Positions 10,912 to 19,280 of a DNA stretch of 64,000 nucleotides are shown piece after piece. The translations under genes were made by a program, and so were the position numbers. The notes beneath the pieces are model-generated. The model was not told where the DNA came from and did no database searches. It worked only from the letters and a program-made list of their open reading frames with translations. Within the stretch, counting starts at the first letter, position 1. The number at the start of each line of letters is the position of its first letter. Source of the DNA: Marinobacter sediminum (GTDB lineage: Bacteria; Pseudomonadota; Gammaproteobacteria; Pseudomonadales; Oleiphilaceae); assembly GCF_023657445.1 (NCBI RefSeq), contig NZ_JAGTWY010000001.1:1984001-2048000 (forward strand), written 5' to 3'.

Positions 10912-11382
10912 ATGAGCGACACATCCCTGACCATTGACAACATCCTTGCACCGGAGCTGAGTCTTTGCCGGATACCTGCATCCAGCAAGAAACGGGTTCT
11001 GGAATCCATTGCCGAGCAGATCAACCAGCATGACGGCTCGCTCAGCGAAACCCAGATCTTCAATAATCTGGTCGCGCGTGAGCGCCTGGGCAGCACCGGT
11101 ATTGGCCAAGGCATTGCCATACCCCATTGCCGCCTGGAAGGACTGGATCACGTCGTCGGCGTTCTGCTCACGCTGGAAGAAAGCATCGAGTTCGACGCCA
11201 TCGATAACCAGCCGGTGGATCTCGTGTTTGCCCTCGTTGTTCCCAAGGAGGCAACCAGCGAGCACCTGGAACTGCTCAGCCAGCTGGCCGAGAAATTTAA
11301 CGAACGCGCATTCTGCGATCGTCTGCGCCAGTGTGAAGATGCCAAGACACTTTATGAGCGCATGACAGCTGCAGACGGCTAA
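10912..11382 (+). CDS. ptsN: PTS IIA-like nitrogen-regulatory protein (EIIA-Ntr)
   Basis: 156-residue PTS EIIA type-2 protein of the nitrogen phosphotransferase chain (PtsP-NPr-EIIANtr), which regulates potassium transport, carbon storage and other functions rather than sugar uptake. The phosphoryl-accepting histidine is His72 in GIAIPHCRLEGL. The ARERLGSTGIGQGIAIPH block is diagnostic. It lies downstream of the hpf terminator and 28 bases upstream of the preferred rapZ start. Confidence 0.96.
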   Translation: MSDTSLTIDNILAPELSLCRIPASSKKRVLESIAEQINQHDGSLSETQIFNNLVARERLGSTGIGQGIAIPHCRLEGLDHVVGVLLTLEESIEFDAIDNQPVDLVFALVVPKEATSEHLELLSQLAEKFNERAFCDRLRQCEDAKTLYERMTAADG

Positions 11383-11410
11383 CACTCATTGTTGTGGAGA
11401 CAGGGTGACC

Positions 11411-12295
11411 ATGAAACTGATCATCGTCAGTGGCCGGTCCGGTTCGGGCAAGAGTACAGCACTCCATGTTCTTGAAGACCTGGGGTTTTACTGCATTGAC
11501 AACCTCCCCATAGGATTGCTGTTTCCCTTGACCCGGGAAGCCGCGAACCAGGTAACACCCGGTCGGCTGGGAAAAATGGCGGTCAGTATTGATGCCCGCA
11601 ACCTGTCCGGCGAGCTGGCCAACTTCGAAGAGATTTACCGGCGGCTCGAGGAAACCGAAGTCACAGTCGAAATCATATTTCTCGACGCCGATGAACAGTC
11701 CCTGCTCCAACGGTTTCACGCCACTCGACGCAAGCACCCACTCAGCGATGACAGGACGTCCCTTCGGGAAGCCATCAACAACGAGAAAAAGTGCCTGGAG
11801 CCGCTCGCCAAGCTTTCCGATCTCTACGTGAACACCACCGGCATGTCCATGTACGAGCTGCGGGATATGATCAAACAGCGTGTCGTTGGCCGGAAGGACC
11901 AGGAGCTGGCCCTGTTGTTCCAGTCATTCGGTTTCAAGCACGGCGTCCCGCTGGACTCGGACTATGTCTTTGACGTCCGCTGTCTGCCAAATCCGTACTG
12001 GGACACCAGTTTGCGTAAGTTCGTCGGCACCGACCAGCCAGTAATCGACTTTCTGGAAAAAGAACCGGCCAGTCGGAAAATGATCGATGATCTGACTGCA
12101 TTTCTCGAAGCCTGGCTTCCCTCTTTTGCTGACAGCAACCGCAGCTATATGACCATTTCAATTGGTTGCACTGGCGGGCAACACCGCTCGGTCTATGTCT
12201 CGGAACAGCTTTGCAGCCATTTCCGACAGCGCTACAGTAACGTTCAGGTCCGCCACACCGAGCTACCGCACCTGCAAACCCGTGAAGAGATCTGA
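11411..12295 (+). CDS. rapZ: RNase adapter RapZ / nucleotide-binding protein
   Basis: 294-residue P-loop protein. In E. coli RapZ binds the small RNA GlmZ, presents it to RNase E and so tunes glucosamine-6-phosphate synthesis. Walker A is GRSGSGKST (residues 8-16), a Walker B-like strand is VEIIFLDADE, and the C-terminal RNA-binding domain contains FDVRCLPNPYW and IGCTGGQHRSVY. ATG at 11411 matches the family start (MKLIIVSGRSG); a GTG six bases earlier with GGAG five bases before it is also possible. Adjacent ptsO starts six bases after its stop. Confidence 0.95.
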   Translation: MKLIIVSGRSGSGKSTALHVLEDLGFYCIDNLPIGLLFPLTREAANQVTPGRLGKMAVSIDARNLSGELANFEEIYRRLEETEVTVEIIFLDADEQSLLQRFHATRRKHPLSDDRTSLREAINNEKKCLEPLAKLSDLYVNTTGMSMYELRDMIKQRVVGRKDQELALLFQSFGFKHGVPLDSDYVFDVRCLPNPYWDTSLRKFVGTDQPVIDFLEKEPASRKMIDDLTAFLEAWLPSFADSNRSYMTISIGCTGGQHRSVYVSEQLCSHFRQRYSNVQVRHTELPHLQTREEI

Positions 12296-12301
12296 GCCAG
12301 C

Positions 12302-12571
12302 ATGATTCGCCGCCCCATCACCATCATTAACAAGCTGGGACTGCATGCCCGGGCCACCGCCAAGCTGGTCAACACGGCATCGGAATTCGACAGCAGCGTA
12401 AAAATCAGCGGCAAGGGCCGGGAAGTGGATGCCAAGAACATAATGCAGGTGATGATGCTTGCCGCCAGCCAGGGTACCGATGTCGAACTGGTTGCGGATG
12501 GGCAGGACGAGCAGGATGCCATTGATGCTCTGGTTGAGCTGATTAATGACTATTTCGGAGAGGGCGAGTAA
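12302..12571 (+). CDS. ptsO: Phosphocarrier protein NPr
   Basis: 89-residue HPr-like phosphocarrier of the nitrogen PTS, passing phosphate from PtsP (EI-Ntr) to PtsN. Active-site His15 is in KLGLHARATAKLV; the second conserved region is GREVDAKNIMQVMMLAASQG, where the serine that regulates HPr of Gram-positive bacteria is replaced. It ends the rpoN-hpf-ptsN-rapZ-ptsO cluster. Confidence 0.94.
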   Translation: MIRRPITIINKLGLHARATAKLVNTASEFDSSVKISGKGREVDAKNIMQVMMLAASQGTDVELVADGQDEQDAIDALVELINDYFGEGE

Positions 12572-12652
12572 TACCAGGCTTGCTGCGGCCAGAACGGAAT
12601 CTTCTGCGGCATTCAACGACAACTCTTTCTCACCTGTGCCACCTAACTCCGC

Positions 12653-12658
12653 TATAAT
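12653..12658 (+). promoter_or_regulatory. Probable -10 element of the mgtE promoter
   Basis: A perfect TATAAT 28 bases upstream of the mgtE ATG, in the 115-base gap after ptsO. No good -35 hexamer stands 16-18 bases before it, so strength is uncertain. No long leader that could hold a magnesium riboswitch is available between this element and the start codon. Confidence 0.45.
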
Positions 12659-12686
12659 ACAGGCGTTTTCTGACTGTGGGTAATTC

Positions 12687-14048
12687 ATGACCGATATTCT
12701 GGAAAAAAGCCAGGCCCGCCAACGCCTTCGCTCCCTGGGCGAAGCCCTGGACAGTGGTGCCCTGAAACAGGTTGCCCGTATTCTGAACGGCGGCCTGAGC
12801 CCCAGTGATATTGCCCACCTTCTGGAATCTTCCCCGCCCCGCGAGCGGGCCCTGCTGTGGAATCTGGTCGATAAAGAGCTGGAAGGGGAAGTTCTCCAGT
12901 ACCTGAGCGACGACATCCGTGGTTATTTCCTGAGCCAGCTCAATGCGCAGGAACTGGCGGATATCATCGAGGATTTCGAGTCGGACGATCTCGCCGACCT
13001 GCTGCAGCAATTACCGGACACGGTGATCCAGGAAGTTCTGGACACCATGGACGACCAGGACCGGCAACGGGTCGAAGAAGTTCTCTCCTACCCGGAGGAC
13101 ACCGCCGGCGGTCTGATGAACACGGACACCATCACGGTGCGCCCGGACATCAGCATTGACGTTGTACTCCGTTACCTGCGCAGGCACCGTAACCTGCCAC
13201 CCATGACCGACAACCTGATCGTCGTCAGCCGGCGGGATGAATTTATCGGTATGTTGCCAATCACCAAGATGCTGGTATCGAACCCTGCAGCGACAGTGCG
13301 CGAGGTGATGGACACCGAAATTGAGCCAATTCCGGTCACGCTCTCCGACACCAAGGTTGCCACGCTGTTTGAACGCTACGACCTGATCTCGGCTCCAGTG
13401 GTGAATGAAGACGGTCGACTGCTAGGTCGTATCACCATCGATGACGTGGTCGACGTAATCCGGGAAGATGCCGATCACTCCCTGATGAGCATGGCCGGTC
13501 TCGACGAAGACGAAGACACCTTCGCGCCCGTCTGGAAAACAACACGGCGCCGCGCCGTCTGGCTGGGTATAAACCTGATTACGGCGTTCGTCGCCTCCGG
13601 CGTTATCGGCCTGTTCGAGGAGACGATTACCAAGGTGGTTGCGCTTGCCGTACTTATGCCAATCGTTGCCAGCATGGGGGGCATCGCCGGGAGTCAGACC
13701 CTTACCCTGGTCATCCGCGGCATGGCCGTGGGGCAAATAAGCGGCGCTAATGTGCGCTGGCTGTTAAACCGGGAGTTCCTGTCTGGCGCGATGAATGGCG
13801 TTTTCTGGGCGCTGGTGGTTGCCACGGCTGCGGCTACCTGGTTCCAGGACCTGATGATTGGAGCCATTATTGCGGCCGCGTTGATCATAAACCTTATCGC
13901 CGCCGCTCTGGCGGGAACCATACTGCCCCTGTTCCTGAAATCAAGAAACATTGATCCGGCCCTGGCGGGCAGCGTGATCCTGACCACTGTTACCGATGTG
14001 GTCGGGTTTATGGCTTTCCTCGGCCTGGCCACCGTGTTTTACGCGTAA
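12687..14048 (+). CDS. mgtE: Magnesium transporter MgtE
   Basis: 453-residue Mg2+ channel-like transporter. N-terminal superhelical MgtE_N domain (about 20-130), paired CBS domains (about 135-255; SYPEDTAGGLMNTDTITVR begins the first, LLGRITIDDVVDVIRED ends the second), and five transmembrane helices (about 285-450) with the pore motif AVLMPIVASMGGIAGSQTLT. In characterised MgtE the cytosolic domains sense Mg2+ and close the pore. The start MTDILEKSQARQRL follows a TATAAT by 28 bases. It sits alone between ptsO and yjgA. Confidence 0.95.
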   Translation: MTDILEKSQARQRLRSLGEALDSGALKQVARILNGGLSPSDIAHLLESSPPRERALLWNLVDKELEGEVLQYLSDDIRGYFLSQLNAQELADIIEDFESDDLADLLQQLPDTVIQEVLDTMDDQDRQRVEEVLSYPEDTAGGLMNTDTITVRPDISIDVVLRYLRRHRNLPPMTDNLIVVSRRDEFIGMLPITKMLVSNPAATVREVMDTEIEPIPVTLSDTKVATLFERYDLISAPVVNEDGRLLGRITIDDVVDVIREDADHSLMSMAGLDEDEDTFAPVWKTTRRRAVWLGINLITAFVASGVIGLFEETITKVVALAVLMPIVASMGGIAGSQTLTLVIRGMAVGQISGANVRWLLNREFLSGAMNGVFWALVVATAAATWFQDLMIGAIIAAALIINLIAAALAGTILPLFLKSRNIDPALAGSVILTTVTDVVGFMAFLGLATVFYA

Positions 14049-14082
14049 CCGACGCACAACACCGAAAAACAACGGATTTACC

Positions 14083-14613
14083 ATGAGTCAGCACGACCAC
14101 CACGAAGACGAAGAAGAGTATGGCAAAAGCAAATCCCAGTTGAAGCGGGAAATGCACGCCCTGCAGGACATCGGCAAACGGATGCTCGAACTGAGCAACG
14201 ATCAGCTCGATACTCTGCCAATCAGCGAGACCCTGCGCGCCGCCATTGAGGAATCACGCCGGATCCGCCAGAACGAAGCCAAACGCCGCCATCTCCAGTA
14301 TATCGGCAAGGTTATTCGACAGGAGGATGATCCGGACGCACTAAAGCTGGCCATCGATGCTTTTGATGCCGGCAGTGAAGAGCATACCCGTCGCCATCAC
14401 CTCGCCGAACGCTGGCGCGACCGTATGATTTCAGAGGGTGATTCAGTGGTCGGAGAGTTCTTCAGCTACTGTCCGGACGCAGACCTTCAACACCTGCGGA
14501 ATCTCGCCCGTAACGCCCGCAAGGATGTGGAAAAGCAAAAGAACACCGGTCAGTCCCGGAAACTGTTCCGTTATCTCCGGGAATGCATCGACGACGCCGA
14601 AGCGACAAACTGA
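14083..14613 (+). CDS. darP: Ribosome-associated protein YjgA/DarP (DUF615)
   Basis: 176-residue charged helical protein of the DUF615 family, which co-purifies with late 50S precursors and assists large-subunit assembly in E. coli. Recognisable blocks are YGKSKSQLKREMHALQDIGK, LPISETLRAAIEESRRI, RRRHLQYIGKVIR-type KRRHLQYIGKVIRQ and HLAERWRDRM. The start MSQHDHHEDEEEYGKSKSQ has an acidic, histidine-containing head typical of the family. In many gammaproteobacteria this gene stands between tldD and pmbA; here neither neighbour is present, and it follows mgtE. Confidence 0.93.
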   Translation: MSQHDHHEDEEEYGKSKSQLKREMHALQDIGKRMLELSNDQLDTLPISETLRAAIEESRRIRQNEAKRRHLQYIGKVIRQEDDPDALKLAIDAFDAGSEEHTRRHHLAERWRDRMISEGDSVVGEFFSYCPDADLQHLRNLARNARKDVEKQKNTGQSRKLFRYLRECIDDAEATN

Positions 14614-14620
14614 CGGGCAG

Positions 14621-14640
14621 GCCGGCTGGTTACAGCCGGC
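14621..14640. terminator. GC-rich hairpin between convergent genes
   Basis: Perfect 8-bp stem GCCGGCTG (14621-14628) / CAGCCGGC (14633-14640) with loop GTTA. It lies just after the yjgA stop, and the loop contains the stop codon (TAA, minus strand) of the nitrilase-family gene. No T run follows on either strand, so it is at best a weak or Rho-assisted terminator for the convergent pair. Confidence 0.45.
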
Positions 14641-15469
14641 GATGGTCCCACACCGGCATCCGCTTACGCAGCTGTGAGAGCTGTTCCACATCCAACTCCG
14701 CCGTCAACACTCCCGCCCCCTCAGCGAGCTCTTTCACAACCTTGCCCCAGGGATCGCAAATCAGGCTGTGGCCGTAGGTTCGGCGGCGTTCGCTGTTTTG
14801 CCCACCCTGTCCCGGGGCAACGATCCAGACCTGGTTTTCGATCGCCCGCGCGCGGGTAAGCACGTGCCAATGGGCATTTCCGGTCTGCCAGGTGAACGCA
14901 CTGGGTAAGCATACCCACTCAGCGCCTTTTTCTCGCAAAGCCCGAAACAACTCCGGGAAGCGCAAATCATAACAAACAGCGAGGCCAAGCTTGCCGACTG
15001 GCGTATCCAGTGTTACCAATTGCTCACCGGGCTCGAAGGTGTCCGACTCCCGGTATTGGCCGTGGGCGTCATCAATCGTCGCATCAAACAGGTGAATCTT
15101 GTCATAGCGAGCGACTTCCCGGCCCTGATCATCGAACACCAGACAGGAGGACCTGACCCGCTCCTCAATGCTGGAACCATCAGGCCGATCCGCCAGAGGT
15201 AGTGAGCCGCCGACGATCCACATCCCGAGCTTTTTCGCCTGTTCCGCCAGAAAAGTCCGGATAACCGGCTGTGCCGAGACTTCTACTTGTCCGCAATCCA
15301 CCATCTGATCGGTTGCCAATACGGCAAAATTTTCGGGCAGCACCGCGATCAGAGCCCCTTCACTGGACGCTTTTGCCAGTAATTTCCGGGCCTCGTTCAG
15401 GTTGGCGTCGATATCATGGGTGCTCACCATCTGGATGGCGGCAACCCGATTGGAAACAGATGTGTTCAT
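14630..15469 (-). CDS. Carbon-nitrogen hydrolase (nitrilase superfamily, Nit2-like)
   Basis: 279-residue nitrilase-superfamily enzyme. The Glu-Lys-Cys triad is visible: Glu in AVLPENFAVL, Lys in YDKIHLFD, Cys in LAVCYDLRFPELFR. The HLFDATIDDAHGQYRESDTF region matches the Nit1/Nit2 omega-amidase or deaminated-glutathione amidase branch, so a metabolite-repair role is likely, though substrate cannot be fixed from sequence. ATG 15467-15469 is preferred (AGGAG nine bases upstream) over a TTG two codons earlier. It follows yhdP by 15 bases at the end of the mre-maf-rng-yhdP operon. Confidence 0.9.
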   Translation of the reverse strand: MNTSVSNRVAAIQMVSTHDIDANLNEARKLLAKASSEGALIAVLPENFAVLATDQMVDCGQVEVSAQPVIRTFLAEQAKKLGMWIVGGSLPLADRPDGSSIEERVRSSCLVFDDQGREVARYDKIHLFDATIDDAHGQYRESDTFEPGEQLVTLDTPVGKLGLAVCYDLRFPELFRALREKGAEWVCLPSAFTWQTGNAHWHVLTRARAIENQVWIVAPGQGGQNSERRRTYGHSLICDPWGKVVKELAEGAGVLTAELDVEQLSQLRKRMPVWDHRRL

Positions 15470-15484
15470 AAACAACAGCTCCTG

Positions 15485-18400
15485 CTATTCACCGTTATCA
15501 AACACCCGCCGAAGGTCTACCTGCGGATCGTCCCAGGTACCAGTCACACTGTAACTGGCACTGGTCAGCTTGCTTAAAGGATCGCCCAGAATCTTGTCCA
15601 GGACAAATAAAGCACCGCCAATGGGAGCACTGGCTCCCATCAACAGAGCTGCCAACGGGAGGTTCTGGGTCAGTGGCAAAACCACCACGAGGCGCATATC
15701 CAGCGCTTCATCCGGAATATCTGTTGTGCCACTCAGCTTGAATGCGCCCGAGGGGCCGACAATCTGGAGCTCGGGGCTCATCGTCACCAGACCTTCGACA
15801 ATCTGGGCCTTGCCGGAGATTGCGTCGAAGGCCACGCCCCGCTCGTACAGATCCGAAAAATCCAGTTTCAGGCGACGCCACAGGGTATCCGCATTCAATA
15901 AGTTGAAAAAGCGAAACAATTGAGCCGTGCTGTTCTGTTCCAGAATAATCCCGTCATCAAGCCGGAGACTGACCAATCCGCTCAGATCCGGTAACGAGAA
16001 TTCATCGGGGCGGCCAGGCCAATCCAGGTCAAACTCAATATTGGTGGCTTTATTGGTCAGGGGGATCTGCGTTCCGAACAGTTTGTTGAGGTCAGCGAGA
16101 GCGCCCCCTGTAATTGAACCGGCAAACCGGCTGACCTCTCGGCCATCCAGGATGCTCCAGGTCATATCACCGAGCAGGGTCAGGGAACTGAGCCTGCCTT
16201 CAATGCCATTCACCTTCAACATGTAGGGCTCGGGGCGTAACAGGAATGTCCAGCTTCCCAGGGTTTCTCCGTTAAGCTGAAGGTCGCGTATGGTTACGTC
16301 CGCATCGGGCCAGTCCGCCATATCCAGTGACCTGAATGCGTCGAGTTCCTCTTCAAGGGTCAGTAATTCCGGAGCCTCGGTTCGGGTCTCATCATTACGG
16401 GCCAGCCTGACTACCTCGAAATCTGCGATAATCGCGCCACCATCATCTGGCAGGACAACCCGCCCAACCGCTCGCTCGGACCGGGTGCTGACGACCCACC
16501 GGTCACCAAGATCAAGGGCTTCGACCCGGATATCCCGCAAGGTATGTCCACCCAGATATAAATGACCAAGATCCAGATCGAAACCGGTGTCCTTCCAGAG
16601 CAAATCAAAGGCCATGCGATTTTCCCATTCGCCCCGAATGGCAATACCACCTGCCGCAGAAGTATCCACCAGTGCCTCCAGTGGCGCTGATTCGTCGGCC
16701 GTCTTTGCAAGCATCTGAGGCCAGTCCAGCGCGACTCCCTTGAGGTCAGATCGCAACCTTATTCCTGACGTGCTCTTCGCCCCCACATCAAGCGTCGCTG
16801 TGTAGGCCATGGTTCCCGTCATTCCGTAACTCTGGTCAGCAGTCTGACCTGCCTTGGCCAACACCTCCGGAATGGTCAGCTGCCCGGATTGACGGATGGA
16901 AAGTGCATCGCCCGCCCCCACCCGGCTAAGACTGATACGCACAGGATCACCAAGGAACCTTGCCTGCAGAGGCCCACCCGAGAAACCATCAACGGTGTGA
17001 TAGGTCAGGTCTCCGGTGATATTACTCCAGCTCAGGTCAGCCGGCGGATAGGTAACGGTACCTCCGTCAGCAGTGACCTGGGCTTCCACCACGGCAGGCT
17101 GGTCTGAACCCAACGGCAAGTCGATGCCCAGATCCAGTTTATATTTACCCCGGAATTCCAGTTTCCTGGCTTCTGCCCCTGCCATTTCCCCGAGCGGACT
17201 GTTGTTCATCCAGAAACCAACCGTATCGCCCGGAACTTCGGCGGCCGCGTCCACTGACACGGTCGTTCCAGCGCTATCTGGAATAACCCTCACGCTGCTG
17301 GGCAACAATGTCAGCCCCCCGGTTTCGGCTTTTTCCAGTGTCACCCGCGTATCGCCGTTATGCACAACCACTCGCCCGCTCGCCCCGGACACTTCCGGCC
17401 AGCGCTCATCGTAGGCAATGGTGGCATTATCAAAGGCGTACCACATGGAGGATACAAAGGATCCTCTCGGTGCCCCTGCACCGATTTGACCATGGCCGTA
17501 ATAGACCCCCGACGTAATGTCGGCTTCCTTAATGGCAGTCGTGAGCCATTCATAAAGCCCGGGATTGACCACCTTGCTCGGGACGAAATCCGCCAGCATA
17601 TCGGCTTTTGCATTCTCCAGACCGATCCGCAGCCCCAAATTGTTCTCGCCGCTTTTGTCCAGTTTCAGATCGAACCCGCCGTTTAGGATGGTGTTACCGT
17701 TGTAAACCATCCGGATATCGTCCGAATACACTCTGGTCAAAGGGCCATCAAGCTGCCAGGCAACCAACCCGCCAATTTCGGAAAAGGACCAGTCTGCCCT
17801 GAAGAGCTTGGGAAAACCGAGACTCACGGGCAGTTCCCCGGCATTCAGCCGGACATAGCCCGAGTTTTTATTGAGGTACACCGAACCGAACAGGCCCGTT
17901 ACGTCAGGGGCTCCCCGATAGGCCGTCACACTGACATCACGAAGACTCCCGTGAAACTCGAACCCTTTGGCAGATGAATCGGGAATGGTCAGCTCCATGC
18001 GGTCCAGAAAGCCACCTGGCCGATAATTTTCAAGAGCAGCTCGCGCCCGATCAGGAAGAAGTGGCAGTAGGGAGGCGAGTCTACGCAATGGTTTGAGAGG
18101 CAGCGCATCGGCAACAACGGTCAGCCCCTGCTCTTCGGGCATGAGGCGCAGGCTGAACGGCGGCACGTCATCGCCATCCCATGTCCATTGAAGCTGCTGA
18201 AGGTGCCACTCACCCGGGCCGCTGGACCGGACTTGTTCGGACCCAGCTTCAGAGAGCACATCCGCATGCCTGCGCCAGCCAAAACGCGCCCGTATGTTTT
18301 CAAGGGGTGCCAGCGATTCACTGCCCACGCCCAGCTGCAGGTAGGGCGTTCTTACCGTGCCGCTAACCTGTTGCAGCCTTCCGTCCCGGAACGTAAGCCA

Positions 18401-19240
18401 GCCCTCACCCCCAAGATCAAAGCCCTCCACCCGAATGGCCTGCCACTGATACTCATCAATAAGACCATCAAAAAGACGACCCGAGTCCACATCCAGGTAA
18501 AGCTGCCCGGTAAAGTCCCCCCGGAAAAAATGCTGACCAACCAGACTGAAGCTGGCCAGTTGTTGTGTGGTCCCGGATTGCATGGCCCGACCAGCGGCGC
18601 GAAACAGACCTTGCCGGTACACCAAATCCAGCTGGGGAATATCCAGATGGCGCACGTGCCCCTGGTTGTCCCGGATACCAAGGCTGAAGCGAGTGATTTT
18701 GACGTAGGGCTCTGACAGAACGCTCCCTGCCAGCTCAAGCCATTCCCTGATACGGTTACTGACAGGCTGGGGAAGATCGGCGCCCCGCACCCGGACCTTC
18801 CCTGCTTCGGACTGGTTGAGCGTCAGCTCAAGGCCATCGGCTTCAAAGTCCTCAAACACGACCCGCTGTCGCAACAGTGACGACAGGAAATCAAACCGGA
18901 TACGCAAATACTCAAGGTGGGCAATATCCACGCCTGAATCCCGGTTGGTTACGGTAATCTGGCGTGCAGTGAAGGACGGGTCAAGCCAGAACCAACGCGA
19001 GGATAGCCCGCCTATCGAAACATCGTGGCCAATGCGTGCTGACAGCTCCCGGGCCAGATCCTGACTGAAGGCATCCACGTTACGGGTGAGCTGGCGCCCC
19101 AGGCCGGCATACAATGCAAACAACAAAAGTATGACCAGCAGAAGCCACCAGACAAAGCTGGAAATCCGGGCAGCCAACCTTACCGGTGAGCTCTCGGGAT
19201 AATTATCCGGCAGTGGCGGCTCGCGATCAGAGGAAGCCAT
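15485..19240 (-). CDS. yhdP: YhdP-family AsmA-like envelope protein
   Basis: 1251-residue inner-membrane-anchored giant of the YhdP/TIGR02099 group, one of the AsmA-like proteins that build long hydrophobic bridges for phospholipid transport to the outer membrane. A transmembrane helix lies at about 28-48 (ISSFVWWLLLVILLLFALYA); the rest is periplasmic and beta-rich. The C-terminal conserved region is visible (FNLLNADTLWRRLKLDFSDL, then GAFKLSGTTDIPDEALDMRL and LPLTQNLPLAALLMGA). It follows rng, the common gammaproteobacterial order mreBCD-maf-rng-yhdP. Confidence 0.93.
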   Translation of the reverse strand: MASSDREPPLPDNYPESSPVRLAARISSFVWWLLLVILLLFALYAGLGRQLTRNVDAFSQDLARELSARIGHDVSIGGLSSRWFWLDPSFTARQITVTNRDSGVDIAHLEYLRIRFDFLSSLLRQRVVFEDFEADGLELTLNQSEAGKVRVRGADLPQPVSNRIREWLELAGSVLSEPYVKITRFSLGIRDNQGHVRHLDIPQLDLVYRQGLFRAAGRAMQSGTTQQLASFSLVGQHFFRGDFTGQLYLDVDSGRLFDGLIDEYQWQAIRVEGFDLGGEGWLTFRDGRLQQVSGTVRTPYLQLGVGSESLAPLENIRARFGWRRHADVLSEAGSEQVRSSGPGEWHLQQLQWTWDGDDVPPFSLRLMPEEQGLTVVADALPLKPLRRLASLLPLLPDRARAALENYRPGGFLDRMELTIPDSSAKGFEFHGSLRDVSVTAYRGAPDVTGLFGSVYLNKNSGYVRLNAGELPVSLGFPKLFRADWSFSEIGGLVAWQLDGPLTRVYSDDIRMVYNGNTILNGGFDLKLDKSGENNLGLRIGLENAKADMLADFVPSKVVNPGLYEWLTTAIKEADITSGVYYGHGQIGAGAPRGSFVSSMWYAFDNATIAYDERWPEVSGASGRVVVHNGDTRVTLEKAETGGLTLLPSSVRVIPDSAGTTVSVDAAAEVPGDTVGFWMNNSPLGEMAGAEARKLEFRGKYKLDLGIDLPLGSDQPAVVEAQVTADGGTVTYPPADLSWSNITGDLTYHTVDGFSGGPLQARFLGDPVRISLSRVGAGDALSIRQSGQLTIPEVLAKAGQTADQSYGMTGTMAYTATLDVGAKSTSGIRLRSDLKGVALDWPQMLAKTADESAPLEALVDTSAAGGIAIRGEWENRMAFDLLWKDTGFDLDLGHLYLGGHTLRDIRVEALDLGDRWVVSTRSERAVGRVVLPDDGGAIIADFEVVRLARNDETRTEAPELLTLEEELDAFRSLDMADWPDADVTIRDLQLNGETLGSWTFLLRPEPYMLKVNGIEGRLSSLTLLGDMTWSILDGREVSRFAGSITGGALADLNKLFGTQIPLTNKATNIEFDLDWPGRPDEFSLPDLSGLVSLRLDDGIILEQNSTAQLFRFFNLLNADTLWRRLKLDFSDLYERGVAFDAISGKAQIVEGLVTMSPELQIVGPSGAFKLSGTTDIPDEALDMRLVVVLPLTQNLPLAALLMGASAPIGGALFVLDKILGDPLSKLTSASYSVTGTWDDPQVDLRRVFDNGE

Positions 19241-19280
19241 CAGACAGGGCTACTCCCCCCGCCGGCAGTCAGTCCCCGCA

